A stretch of DNA of 10,704 nt from Methylophilaceae bacterium UBA6140 (lineage in GTDB: Bacteria; Pseudomonadota; Gammaproteobacteria; Burkholderiales; Methylophilaceae): contig DIVE01000021.1 in NCBI GenBank assembly GCA_002423265.1, positions 5,266-15,969 of the forward strand, given 5' to 3'. Each line of letters begins with the position of its first letter. The stretch's first letter is position 1. The translations under genes and the position numbers were made by a program. The notes below the pieces were generated by a model. It ran no database searches. It was not told the origin of the DNA and saw only the letters and a program-made list of their open reading frames with translations. Shown here piece by piece: positions 1 through 6,553 of the stretch.

Positions 1-678
1 GCCATCGAAGAGGCGAACGTGGCGATTCTGGTCGTCGATGCTCGTGACGGCATCACCGAACAGGACGCGCACGTCGCGGCTTACATACTGGATAGCGGCA
101 GGGCTTTGGTCGTCGCCATCAACAAGTGGGACGGCCTCGAAGAAGACCAGCGCGAGTGGATCAAGCGCGAGATCGACCGCAAGCTGAAATTTCTCGATTT
201 CGCCAAGTTCCACTACATTTCGGCATTGCGCAAGAAAGGTCTTTCAGAACTGTTCGTTTCTGTCGATCAGGCTTACAAGGCAGCGATGGCGAAACTCTCA
301 ACGCCTCAGCTCACCCGGGTGCTGATCGATGCGACTACCCAACATCAGCCGCCGATCAGCAAGGGCATCCGGCCCAAGCTCAGATATGCCCATCAGGGCG
401 GCAGCAATCCGCCTGTGGTGGTGATACACGGCAATCATGTCGAAGGCATCAAGGACAGCTACAAACGCTTTCTCGAAGGCACCTTCCGCAAGGTTTTCCA
501 GCTGTCCGGCACGCCGCTCAGGGTGCAGTTCAATCAGGGCAACAATCCTTATGCGGAACCGGAAAAATTCAAGAGCGGCGAGGGTATCGTCAGCATGCGC
601 AGACGCAAGGTGGCAGAGCGTGCGGTGTTGAAATCCAAGCGCGAAGAGGAAGAAAAGAAACGCAAGCAGGGCAGGTAG
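1..678 (+). CDS. der: Ribosome-assembly GTPase Der (EngA), 3' part
   Basis: This is the C-terminal 225 residues of Der, a GTPase with two tandem G domains and a KH-like domain that acts in 50S subunit assembly in the cytoplasm. The reading frame is open from base 1, so the gene starts outside the window. The visible part begins in the second G domain just after G3. It shows the G4 motif NKWD (visible residues 41-44) and the G5 SAL (74-76). A KH-like domain follows at roughly 115-200, with the Der-typical [15 protein letters not shown] stretch. The protein ends in a highly basic and acidic tail ([20 protein letters not shown] and onward), as in other Der proteins. The stop is TAG at 676-678. 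Its neighbour bamD converges on it, with 81 bp between the stops and no clear terminator. Family identity is very secure; the first G domain cannot be judged. Confidence 0.97.
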   Translation, partial: AIEEANVAILVVDARDGITEQDAHVAAYILDSGRALVVAINKWDGLEEDQREWIKREIDRKLKFLDFAKFHYISALRKKGLSELFVSVDQAYKAAMAKLSTPQLTRVLIDATTQHQPPISKGIRPKLRYAHQGGSNPPVVVIHGNHVEGIKDSYKRFLEGTFRKVFQLSGTPLRVQFNQGNNPYAEPEKFKSGEGIVSMRRRKVAERAVLKSKREEEEKKRKQGR

Positions 679-701
679 ACCGGGCGGCGCACGCGCCTAT
701 G

Positions 702-741
702 GCGAACGGTTGGTGATGGTCACACGCCGTTGTTGATGGTG
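702..741. repeat. Imperfect 20-bp tandem repeat between der and bamD
   Basis: In the 81-bp gap between the converging der and bamD genes, TTGGTGATGGT (710-720) is followed exactly 20 bp later by TTGTTGATGGT (730-740), matching at 10 of 11 positions. The 5' halves of the two 20-bp units match poorly. This may be the residue of a small duplication. There is no obvious hairpin-plus-T-run terminator here: GGCG/CGCC at 686-689 and 694-697 is a 4-bp stem only. Confidence 0.35.
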
Positions 742-759
742 AGGCTTGCAGGCTGCCGC

Positions 760-1584
760 TTATTTGGCGTAGAGGCTTTCCCAGAATTTCCACCAGACAC
801 GCTGATCCTTGGGGACTCCCTTGCCAACCAGCATTTCGCTTTCCGGGAAATTGGTCTTCAGCACCCGCAGGGTATCCTGTTTGAGGTCTTCCATCTGTAA
901 CGCATCGTAGGCGCTGATCATGATGATCAGCGCTTCTTCCTTGGCGGCAGCGTCCGGATAGGCTTCGATGACATACTGTGCACGGTTGAGTGCGGCGACA
1001 TAGGCGTTACGCTTCATATAGTAGCGGGCGACATGCAGTTCGTGTTCGGCCAGCTGGTTGACCAGATAGGTCATGCGCAGCGTGGCATCCTTGGCGTAGC
1101 GGCTTTCAGGATAGCGCGTGATCAACTCTTTCAGTGCGAAGAACGATGCGCGCATCGATTTCGGATCGCGGTCGCTGATCTGCTGGCGGGTGAGCTTTTC
1201 GACGACGCCGCGCTCGCTGAACGTGGCGATGCCCTTGAGATAGTAGGCATAGTCGATATTCGGATGGTTGGGATGCATCTTGATGAACCGGTCTGCTGCT
1301 GCGATACAGAGCACAGGTTCGTTTTTCTTGAAGTAGGCATAAGCCACCTCGAGCTGGGCCTGCATGGCATAGCGGCCATGCGGATACCGCGATTCCAGAG
1401 TCTGGAAGTAGGCAATGGCTTTTTCGTAATCGCGCTCGCGCATCTTGGCTTCGGCTTCGGAATAGAGACGTTCTACTCCCCAGCCCTTGGTTTCGTCGAT
1501 GACCGTCGGTGCGCCGAAAATGGCGCAGCCGCTGATCAGAATTGCCAGGAAAAGCGCTGTAATTACCGCTAAACTATGTTTCAT
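760..1584 (-). CDS. bamD: Outer membrane protein assembly lipoprotein BamD
   Basis: BamD is the essential TPR lipoprotein of the BAM complex. It sits on the periplasmic face of the outer membrane and helps BamA insert beta-barrel proteins. The 274-aa product has a lipoprotein signal peptide: MKH, a hydrophobic stretch from residue 4, then lipobox I-S-G-C with lipidated Cys20. TPR-like helical repeats fill about 30-265, including the family-typical YEKAIAYFQTLESRYP and VAYAYFKKNEPVLCIAAADR segments. E. coli BamD is 245 aa, so this version is slightly long; the extra length includes a Trp-rich end (VWWKFWESLYAK). Upstream of the ATG, GGA near 1594-1596 is only a weak ribosome-binding site. The gene diverges from rluD across 50 bp, the arrangement seen in E. 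coli (yfiO, sfhB, yfiH). Identification is secure. Confidence 0.96.
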   Translation of the reverse strand: MKHSLAVITALFLAILISGCAIFGAPTVIDETKGWGVERLYSEAEAKMRERDYEKAIAYFQTLESRYPHGRYAMQAQLEVAYAYFKKNEPVLCIAAADRFIKMHPNHPNIDYAYYLKGIATFSERGVVEKLTRQQISDRDPKSMRASFFALKELITRYPESRYAKDATLRMTYLVNQLAEHELHVARYYMKRNAYVAALNRAQYVIEAYPDAAAKEEALIIMISAYDALQMEDLKQDTLRVLKTNFPESEMLVGKGVPKDQRVWWKFWESLYAK

Positions 1585-1613
1585 TTAACAACGTCCATTT
1601 GCGAGACCATATT
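1585..1613 (+). promoter_or_regulatory. Candidate sigma70 promoter of rluD-pgeF
   Basis: TTAACA (1585-1590, 5/6 match to the -35 consensus) lies 17 bp upstream of CATATT (1608-1613, 4/6 match to the -10). Transcription would start near 1620, giving a leader of about 15 nt before the rluD ATG. The -35 abuts the bamD start codon. No strong Shine-Dalgarno sequence precedes rluD, which fits a short leader. This is predicted from consensus and spacing only. Confidence 0.45.
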
Positions 1614-1624
1614 GAGTTGCACTG

Positions 1625-1630
1625 ATTATA
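1625..1630 (-). promoter_or_regulatory. Candidate -10 box of the bamD promoter
   Basis: On the minus strand this reads TATAAT, a perfect -10. The predicted start near 1618 leaves a leader of about 34 nt before the bamD ATG. No good -35 is found at 16-18 bp spacing (best 2/6), so the promoter may be activator-dependent or the match may be chance. The site lies inside the predicted rluD leader. Confidence 0.35.
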
Positions 1631-1634
1631 ACCG

Positions 1635-2687
1635 ATGACACAGACCACACCTATTACTCTTGAGATTCCCCAGAACCTTGGCGGCATGCGCCTCGACCAG
1701 GCTTTGCAACGGCTTTTGCCCGATCAGTCGCGCTCCCGTCTGCAAGCGTGGATCAAGGACGGGCTGGTCACCATGGATGCAAAACCGACGACCGCAAAAC
1801 TGAAGGTATGGGGCGGTGAATCGGTGCAGATATTGCCGCAGGCGTCACCGCAGTCCACTGCATTCAAGGCGGAGGATATTGCGCTCGACATCATTCATGA
1901 AGACGAACATCTGCTGGTGATCAACAAGCCGGCTGGTATGGTCGTACACCCGGCCGCAGGCAACTGGGAGGGCACGCTGCTCAATGCGTTGCTTTACTAT
2001 CTGCCACAGCAGAAAGACCTGCCGCGTGCCGGTATCGTTCATCGCCTGGACAAGGACACCAGCGGTTTGCTGGTGGTGGCAAAAACCATTGCGGCGCAGA
2101 ACAGCCTGGTCAGGCAGCTGCAGGAGCGCACAGTGAAGCGCGAGTATCGCACCATCGTCTGGGGCAATGTCTGGCGCAACGGCAAGGTGGATCAGCCGAT
2201 CGGGCGCCATCCGCATCATCGCACCAGAATGGCCGTCAACAAAATGGGCAAGCCATCGGTCACCTATTATGAGGTGCTGGAGCGCTTTGCTGTTCATACC
2301 TATCTGCGCTGCATGCTGGAAACCGGCCGTACGCATCAGATCCGCGTGCATATGCAACACCTGAAAGCGCCGATTGTCGGCGACCCGGTCTACGGCCTGC
2401 GCGGGATTGTGCCGCATCGTGCCATGTCACAGAATCTGATTGACGCTCTGAACGGTTTCAAGCGCCAGGCGCTGCATGCCATCAAACTGGGCCTGATTCA
2501 CCCGGAAAGCGGCGAGCCGATGCACTGGCAGATCGAGTTGCCGGCAGACATGAAAGCGTTGCTGGAAGCCATGCGTGCCGAGCATGCCGCCGAGCCCGAT
2601 GAAGAGATGGCCTTCGATTACGATGCCGATGAAGATTACAACGACGAGGACTACGACGAAATCGAGGAGGATGAAGATGTTGAATGA
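1635..2687 (+). CDS. rluD: 23S rRNA pseudouridine synthase RluD
   Basis: RluD converts uridines 1911, 1915 and 1917 of 23S rRNA helix 69 to pseudouridine (E. coli numbering), a late step in 50S maturation. The 350-aa product has an N-terminal S4 RNA-binding domain (about 14-75). The RluA-family catalytic domain follows, with the signature HRLDKDTSGLLVV starting at His136. The catalytic residue is Asp139, the same number as in E. coli RluD. The later motif GRTHQIRVHM is also present. The odd part is the C-terminus: residues 321-350 hold 19 Asp or Glu in 30 positions, interspersed with Tyr. E. coli RluD is 326 aa, and this acidic extension accounts for the extra length. The start ATG lacks a strong ribosome-binding site. 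The gene overlaps pgeF by 11 bp, so the two are almost certainly cotranscribed and coupled. Confidence 0.96.
   Translation: MTQTTPITLEIPQNLGGMRLDQALQRLLPDQSRSRLQAWIKDGLVTMDAKPTTAKLKVWGGESVQILPQASPQSTAFKAEDIALDIIHEDEHLLVINKPAGMVVHPAAGNWEGTLLNALLYYLPQQKDLPRAGIVHRLDKDTSGLLVVAKTIAAQNSLVRQLQERTVKREYRTIVWGNVWRNGKVDQPIGRHPHHRTRMAVNKMGKPSVTYYEVLERFAVHTYLRCMLETGRTHQIRVHMQHLKAPIVGDPVYGLRGIVPHRAMSQNLIDALNGFKRQALHAIKLGLIHPESGEPMHWQIELPADMKALLEAMRAEHAAEPDEEMAFDYDADEDYNDEDYDEIEEDEDVE
2665..2670 (+). promoter_or_regulatory. Shine-Dalgarno of pgeF inside rluD
   Basis: AGGAGG lies within the last codons of rluD, where it encodes part of the acidic tail. Its distance decides the pgeF start: ATG at 2677 is 6 nt downstream, an ideal spacing, whereas the in-frame ATG at 2671 directly abuts it. 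Confidence 0.8.
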
Positions 2688-3423
2688 CGACGATCTGATT
2701 TTCCCCGACTGGCCGGCGCCATCCAACGTCAAGGCCCTGCAGACTACACGCAGAGGCGGGTTCAGTGCGGCACCTTACGACAGCCTCAATCTTGGCATGC
2801 ATGTCGGCGATGATCCGCTGCTGGTGGCACGTAACCGGCAGCAGCTCAATCGCCATGTGCCGACCGAGCCGGTCTGGCTCAATCAGGTGCACGGCGTGAC
2901 AGTGGTTGATGCGGCACTTGCTGGCTGTGTGCCCGATGCCGATGCCGCATTTGCCAGAAGTGCCGGAGCGGTTTGTGTGACGATGACTGCTGATTGTCTG
3001 CCGGTGTTGCTTTGCGACCAGGGCGGTGGCGTAGTGGCTGCCGCGCATGCCGGCTGGCGCGGCTTGTGCGATGGCGTCATCGAGGCGACTGTCGACGCGA
3101 TGCATGCCGCGCCGGAAACGCTGATGGCCTGGCTGGGCCCGGCGATCGGCCCGCAGGCTTTTGAGGTCGGAGAAGAAGTGCGACAGGAGTTAATTGCCGC
3201 ACACAGCGATGCAATCAGTGCATTCGCACCGTCGAGTCACGGCAAGTGGCTGGGCAATCTTTATTTGCTCGCGCGGCAAAGGCTGAACAGGCTGGGCGTG
3301 ACGGCTGTTTATGGTGGCGGAATAGACCGGGATTTTTGTACCTGCACCGATCAGGAGCGCTTTTTTTCTTTCCGGCGCGATGGCGCGACCGGCCGCATGG
3401 CGACGATGATATGGCTGGCCTGA
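2677..3423 (+). CDS. pgeF: Peptidoglycan editing factor PgeF (YfiH, DUF152)
   Basis: This is a member of the YfiH/DUF152 'multicopper polyphenol oxidase' family. In E. coli YfiH is linked to quality control of peptidoglycan precursors, removing UDP-MurNAc carrying L-Ser in place of L-Ala. Family members have also been reported as zinc-dependent purine nucleoside phosphorylase/adenosine deaminase enzymes. The 248-aa product carries the expected zinc ligands: His72 in NQVHG, Cys107 in TADCLPVL, and His124 in AHAGWRGL. Spacing and numbering nearly match E. coli YfiH (243 aa). ATG at 2677 is chosen because AGGAGG sits 6 nt upstream; the frame is open further back but there it runs through rluD. 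It overlaps the rluD stop by 11 bp, so it is translated from the rluD message. The family is secure; the exact physiological substrate in this organism is inferred. Confidence 0.94.
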   Translation: MLNDDDLIFPDWPAPSNVKALQTTRRGGFSAAPYDSLNLGMHVGDDPLLVARNRQQLNRHVPTEPVWLNQVHGVTVVDAALAGCVPDADAAFARSAGAVCVTMTADCLPVLLCDQGGGVVAAAHAGWRGLCDGVIEATVDAMHAAPETLMAWLGPAIGPQAFEVGEEVRQELIAAHSDAISAFAPSSHGKWLGNLYLLARQRLNRLGVTAVYGGGIDRDFCTCTDQERFFSFRRDGATGRMATMIWLA

Positions 3424-3478
3424 GTTTTGCAATGGTTGCTTGCCGGTACAACGCGGCACGTGTTGATGCCGCCTCGTT

Positions 3479-3484
3479 TATAAT
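3479..3484 (+). promoter_or_regulatory. Candidate -10 box upstream of the ZIP gene
   Basis: TATAAT is a perfect -10 match 24 nt before the ATG at 3509, in the 85-bp gap after pgeF. The leader would be about 18 nt. The -35 region at 16-18 bp spacing is poor, so strength is uncertain. No Zur-type palindrome is present around it. Confidence 0.4.
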
Positions 3485-3508
3485 GCCGATTTTTCTGCGA
3501 TTGATTTC

Positions 3509-4336
3509 ATGACGATTTCCGAATTTCCTGTGCTGGTCTGGATCGTGGGCGCCTGCCTGCTTGGTGCCGGATTGAGCGTGGTGAGCGCTGCGGTTTTTGC
3601 GTTGAACGCCCGTGTCGCCTGGATTCCAATGCTGGTCAGCTATGCCATCGGTGCCATGCTGGGTGCGGTTTTTCTGGAGATTCTGCCGCATGCTTTCAAC
3701 GAGACTTCCAGCATCGAAATGATGGCTGCCACCGTGCTGCTCGGCATTCTGCTGTTCTTCGTGCTGGAAAAATTGCTGCTCTGGCGTCATTGTCACGGTG
3801 ACGAGTGCGAAGTTCATGCGCCACACGAACACGAGCCGCAACACGGGCATCATGCGCACGGACACAGTCATGGTCATCAACACGATCAGGGCCGTAGCGG
3901 CATGATGATCATGGTGGGAGACACCTTCCACAATTTTGTCGACGGCATCCTCATCGCTGCCGCCTTCATGATCGACATCAAACTCGGTGCAGTGACGGCA
4001 CTGGCGATCATCGCCCACGAGATCCCGCAGGAAGTCGGCGATTTCCTGATCCTGCTGCATTCCGGCTACAGCAAGAAACAGGCGTTGCTGTTCAATCTAT
4101 TGTCCAGCTTTGCCGCAGTATTGGGCGGTCTGGCCGCCTATTTTGCCTTGCAGGTGGTCGGTAGCTGGATTCCGACCATCCTCGGCCTGGCGGCAGCCAG
4201 CATGATTTATGTCGCGGTGGCTGATCTGATCCCGAGTCTGCACAAGCGCACGGAGCTGAAAGCCACGGTGCAGCAGGTGGTGTTAATCGCGCTTGGCATC
4301 AGTTCTATTTGGCTGATCAAACTCGTGCTCGAGTGA
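3509..4336 (+). CDS. ZIP-family divalent metal transporter
   Basis: This is an inner-membrane transporter of the ZIP (SLC39-like) family, which moves Zn2+ and related divalent metals into the cytoplasm. The 275-aa product has about eight hydrophobic segments, roughly at 8-31, 37-58, 70-91, 132-153, 159-183, 190-212, 220-241 and 254-272. The metal-site helices carry HNFVDG (141-146) and HEIPQE (170-175), the classic ZIP TM4 and TM5 motifs. Between TM3 and TM4, residues 94-125 hold 13 His and 2 Cys, a typical ZIP metal-sensing or metal-buffering loop. The ATG at 3509 gives TM1 straight after a short N-terminus, but the ribosome-binding site is weak. The gene stands alone after pgeF; its 3' end overlaps an opposing small gene by 54 bp. 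Metal specificity cannot be read from sequence: zinc is most likely, with iron, manganese or others possible. Confidence 0.92.
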   Translation: MTISEFPVLVWIVGACLLGAGLSVVSAAVFALNARVAWIPMLVSYAIGAMLGAVFLEILPHAFNETSSIEMMAATVLLGILLFFVLEKLLLWRHCHGDECEVHAPHEHEPQHGHHAHGHSHGHQHDQGRSGMMIMVGDTFHNFVDGILIAAAFMIDIKLGAVTALAIIAHEIPQEVGDFLILLHSGYSKKQALLFNLLSSFAAVLGGLAAYFALQVVGSWIPTILGLAAASMIYVAVADLIPSLHKRTELKATVQQVVLIALGISSIWLIKLVLE

Positions 4337-4528
4337 GTCGGTGTTCCGCTGTGCCGCTTCGTCGCGCAGGCGGTTGCGCCGGCGCTGAGGCGTGCCGACG
4401 ATCCAGACGAACAGTGCGCATGGCAGCAGGCCATAAAAAAGAAAGGTCAATATTCCCGCCGTGATGCTGGGTTCGGTCAGCGCCATCAGCAGGGTTACGT
4501 AGAGCCAGGCAATTGCAACGATGTACAT
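4283..4528 (-). CDS. Small two-helix membrane protein, unknown function
   Basis: This is an 81-aa protein with two hydrophobic helices (about 3-18 and 24-45) joined by a short TEPS turn, then a strongly basic stretch (R49, R50, R51, R53, R55) and a polar tail. The positive-inside rule suggests a hairpin with the tail in the cytoplasm. The N-terminal half resembles small conserved hypothetical proteins I recall from betaproteobacteria; I could not check this. The coding sense is supported by a membrane-protein pattern that is unlikely by chance. Most of it (4337-4528) lies outside any other gene. No clear ribosome-binding site precedes the ATG. Its last 54 bp overlap the ZIP gene tail-to-tail. 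The function is unknown. Confidence 0.7.
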   Translation of the reverse strand: MYIVAIAWLYVTLLMALTEPSITAGILTFLFYGLLPCALFVWIVGTPQRRRNRLRDEAAQRNTDSLEHEFDQPNRTDAKRD

Positions 4529-4611
4529 CAGGCGGTTTCTATCAACGATTGTTTGAGCACATGGCGAGTTTGCCTGCTCTTTGCAATTTCGTTATGCAGC
4601 CGATGTTGCCG

Positions 4612-4626
4612 GGAGCTCCGCGCTCC
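4612..4626. other. Weak GC hairpin before a T-run
   Basis: GGAGC (4612-4616) and GCTCC (4622-4626) form a 5-bp stem with a 5-nt loop. GTGA then separates it from TTTTTT at 4631-4636. It resembles a weak intrinsic terminator on the + strand, but the stem is short, the T-run is offset, and the nearest + strand gene ended 276 bp earlier. The rest of the 169-bp gap before rimO shows no promoter I would trust. Confidence 0.2.
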
Positions 4627-4697
4627 GTGATTTTTTGTACTGCAATTGAAGCCATGCATTTTTTAAAGACGTCCGTTAATTGAGTTAGAGCAACATT

Positions 4698-6032
4698 ATG
4701 AGTTCATCGACACCAAAAGTGGGGTTTGTATCACTGGGCTGCCCCAAAGCCTCATCCGATGCCGAGCGCATTCTTACCCAGTTGCGGGCCGAAGGTTATG
4801 AGATTTCCGGCAGCTATGAAGGTTCTGACCTGGTCGTGGTCAATACCTGCGGTTTTATCGACAGCGCGGTCCAAGAGTCGCTGGATGCGATCGGCGAGGC
4901 TCTGAACAAGAACGGCAAGGTCATCGTCACCGGCTGTCTTGGTGCGAAGGCCGGCGTGGTGCAGAATGCACACCCGAGCGTGCTGGCCGTTACCGGCCCG
5001 CATGCGCTGGAAGAAGTGATGAGCGCAGTGCACGACAATCTGCCCAGGCCGCATGACCCTTATACCGATCTGGTGCCGCCGCAAGGTGTCCGCCTGACGC
5101 CCAGGCATTATGCCTATCTGAAGATATCGGAAGGCTGCAACCATCGTTGCAGCTTTTGCATCATTCCGTCCATGCGCGGCGACCTCGTCAGCCGCCCGAT
5201 CGGCGAGGTGATGAACGAAGCCGAAAATCTGGTCAATGCCGGTGTCAGCGAGTTGCTGGTCATTTCGCAGGACACCAGCGCCTATGGCGTCGATGTCAGA
5301 TATCGCAGCGGCTTCTGGAACGGCAGGCCGCTGAAAACCAGAATGACCGAATTGACGAAGGCGCTTGGCGAACTGGGCGTCTGGGTCAGATTGCATTACG
5401 TTTATCCCTATCCGCATGTCGATGAAGTGATCCCGCTGATGGCCGAGGGCACGATACTGCCGTATCTCGACGTACCGTTTCAGCATGCCAGCCCGCGCAT
5501 TCTCAAATCGATGAAACGTCCCGCCAGCAGCGAAAACAACCTTGCACGTATCAAGGCCTGGCGCGAGATATGTCCCGATATCACCATACGCAGTACCTTC
5601 ATTACCGGCTTCCCGGGCGAAACGGAAGAGGATTTCCGGATGCTGCTGGATTTCCTGCAGGAAGCGGAACTCGACCGTGTCGGCTGTTTCGCCTATTCTG
5701 CGGTCGATGGTGCGGCTGCCAATGCGCTGCCGGATCAGGTGCCGGAAGAAATCAAGCAGGAGCGGCTGGCAAGATTCATGGCCGTGCAGGAGGCGATCAG
5801 CGCCGAAAAACTGCGTCGCAAGATCGGCAGTATTCAGACCGTGCTGGTCGATGAGGTGAACGGCGATGAAGCGATCGGCCGTACCAGCGCCGATGCACCG
5901 GAGATTGATGGCGTGGTGTATCTGGCGGATGCGGAAGGCTTGCAGCCCGGGGATCTGGTCGAAGTGCAGATCACTGATGCCGATGGTCACGACCTCTGGG
6001 GGGCGCCGCCGTCAGGAGATCCGGCCGGCTAA
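4698..6032 (+). CDS. rimO: Ribosomal protein S12 methylthiotransferase RimO
   Basis: RimO is a cytoplasmic radical-SAM enzyme that adds a methylthio group to the beta carbon of a conserved Asp of ribosomal protein S12 (Asp88/89, by convention). The 444-aa product has the full three-domain layout. The N-terminal UPF0004 domain has the auxiliary-cluster cysteines Cys15, Cys51 and Cys80. The radical SAM core has CNHRCSFC, giving Cys147, Cys151 and Cys154. A C-terminal TRAM domain (about 375-440) binds the substrate. The segment [17 protein letters not shown] is characteristic of RimO and separates it from MiaB. Length is close to E. coli RimO (441 aa). The start ATG has only GAG at 4688-4690 as a weak ribosome-binding site. 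The TAA stop overlaps the stop of an opposing gene by 4 bp. Identification is secure. Confidence 0.97.
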   Translation: MSSSTPKVGFVSLGCPKASSDAERILTQLRAEGYEISGSYEGSDLVVVNTCGFIDSAVQESLDAIGEALNKNGKVIVTGCLGAKAGVVQNAHPSVLAVTGPHALEEVMSAVHDNLPRPHDPYTDLVPPQGVRLTPRHYAYLKISEGCNHRCSFCIIPSMRGDLVSRPIGEVMNEAENLVNAGVSELLVISQDTSAYGVDVRYRSGFWNGRPLKTRMTELTKALGELGVWVRLHYVYPYPHVDEVIPLMAEGTILPYLDVPFQHASPRILKSMKRPASSENNLARIKAWREICPDITIRSTFITGFPGETEEDFRMLLDFLQEAELDRVGCFAYSAVDGAAANALPDQVPEEIKQERLARFMAVQEAISAEKLRRKIGSIQTVLVDEVNGDEAIGRTSADAPEIDGVVYLADAEGLQPGDLVEVQITDADGHDLWGAPPSGDPAG

Positions 6033-6364
6033 CTCGAGGCTTCGCTGAACAGGTCGGGGATGATCGGGTGCGGGCGCTGGCTGTCTGCGCGGTCTTCGAT
6101 GAAGTCGACCGTATGCGGGCAGCGGTTGGGCTTTCTGGTGGTCATGCGGCGTCTGGATTTTGCGGCGTTGATGTCAATGTACGGCGTCTGACTGACGCGT
6201 ACGTAGCCGGAAGACTGGAGTTTGTCGGCTGTGGTTTCGAACAGGCTGAGCGGGTTGTCGATGTTCTGCAGTGTGATGCTGCCTTTGTTGACCTTGAGGA
6301 CGCTGTACATTACGAACCGGCTGGATGTCTGCTTGCCGTAAATTTCGCCAGTATGAATATCCAC
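6029..6364 (-). CDS. Hypothetical protein, 111 aa
   Basis: I do not recognise this protein. It is soluble-looking, with no signal peptide or membrane helix. It starts [17 protein letters not shown] and has a central polar region. Residues 69-81 form a basic cluster (K69, R71-R73, R77, K78, R81), Cys82 is the only Cys, and the C-terminus is acidic and Pro-rich. I chose the GTG start at 6364 because AGGGAG (6376-6371) lies 6 nt upstream and a promoter places the transcription start near 6388. An in-frame ATG at 6394 would give 121 aa but would fall at the -10 box, upstream of transcription. The gene's stop overlaps that of rimO by 4 bp, and it is divergent from the PepSY/two-component operon. 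The basic cluster could contact nucleic acid, but this is a guess. A clear ribosome-binding site and promoter support a real gene. Confidence 0.68.
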   Translation of the reverse strand: MDIHTGEIYGKQTSSRFVMYSVLKVNKGSITLQNIDNPLSLFETTADKLQSSGYVRVSQTPYIDINAAKSRRRMTTRKPNRCPHTVDFIEDRADSQRPHPIIPDLFSEASS

Positions 6365-6392
6365 GGGCCTCTCCCTGCTTGAAACTGTAGGC

Positions 6393-6410
6393 ATATCATA
6401 GCGATATCAT
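6393..6410. promoter_or_regulatory. Direct repeat with 11-bp period, operator candidate
   Basis: ATATCAT occurs at 6393-6399 and again at 6404-6410: two perfect 7-bp copies with a 4-bp spacer. Tandem half-sites about 11 bp apart are the usual architecture for OmpR/PhoB-family regulators, and such a regulator is encoded 470 bp away. The repeat covers the -10 and spacer of the promoter of the 111-aa gene, which would suggest repression. Binding is inferred from geometry only. Confidence 0.4.
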
Positions 6411-6423
6411 GGTTTTTTAACAA
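6395..6423 (-). promoter_or_regulatory. Candidate sigma70 promoter of the 111-aa gene
   Basis: On the minus strand, TTGTTA (6423-6418, 4/6) and TATGAT (6400-6395, 5/6) are separated by exactly 17 bp. The predicted start near 6388 leaves about 24 nt before the GTG start, with a good ribosome-binding site between. This supports the shorter protein start. Confidence 0.5.
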
Positions 6424-6467
6424 GCAGCATAAAATCTCTTCATCAAGCCGATGCGCCATTGCTCAGT

Positions 6468-6510
6468 TATATGGTGGCGGTTAAGCTTGAATTCAGTTTG
6501 CAACCATATA
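6468..6510. repeat. Inverted repeat upstream of the PepSY/two-component operon
   Basis: TATATGGTGGC (6468-6478) and GCAACCATATA (6500-6510) are inverted copies matching at 10 of 11 positions, with 8 perfect outer bases. Their centres are about 32 bp, or three helical turns, apart. The right arm overlaps a candidate -10 box. A related ATATGGGTGG lies at 6525-6534. This could be an operator for a dimeric regulator. Confidence 0.5.
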
Positions 6511-6512
6511 GT
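6507..6512 (+). promoter_or_regulatory. Candidate -10 box of the PepSY/two-component operon
   Basis: TATAGT matches the -10 consensus at 5 of 6 positions and gives a start near 6519, with about 35 nt of leader before the ATG at 6554. The best upstream -35 (TTGAAT, 6487-6492) is only 14 bp away, too close for a standard promoter. That fits an activated promoter, or the match may be chance. Confidence 0.35.
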
Positions 6513-6553
6513 AGATGGTTTTCAATATGGGTGGTTTCATCAGGCGTATGAGA

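Noticed and set aside
1033..1572. 179-codon open frame antisense to bamD
   Set aside because: It is the reverse of the bamD TPR region, with no start signals or domain.
3474..3490. Possible Zur site ahead of the ZIP gene
   Set aside because: GTTTATAAT resembles half of a Zur box (GTTATAAT), but it has an extra T and no inverted partner half, so the similarity is explained by the -10 box.
3215..4060. 281-codon His-rich open frame on the minus strand across pgeF and the ZIP gene
   Set aside because: Its His richness comes from reading ATG and related codons of the ZIP gene backwards. It spans two real genes and has no family signature.
4752..5990. 412-codon open frame antisense to rimO
   Set aside because: It lies entirely inside rimO, whose radical SAM, UPF0004 and TRAM features are unmistakable. 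The product has no recognisable domain and an abnormal His/Gln/Arg-rich composition typical of a shadow frame in GC-rich DNA.
6392..6394. ATG start for the unknown minus-strand protein (121 aa)
   Set aside because: This codon falls next to the -10 box of the best promoter and has no ribosome-binding site. GTG at 6364 has AGGGAG at ideal spacing.
6479..6500. Possible PhoP box (GTTTA-N5-GTTTA) in the two-component promoter
   Set aside because: GGTTAA at 6479 and AGTTTG at 6495 are 16 bp apart and match the half-site poorly; PhoP half-sites should be about 11 bp apart.
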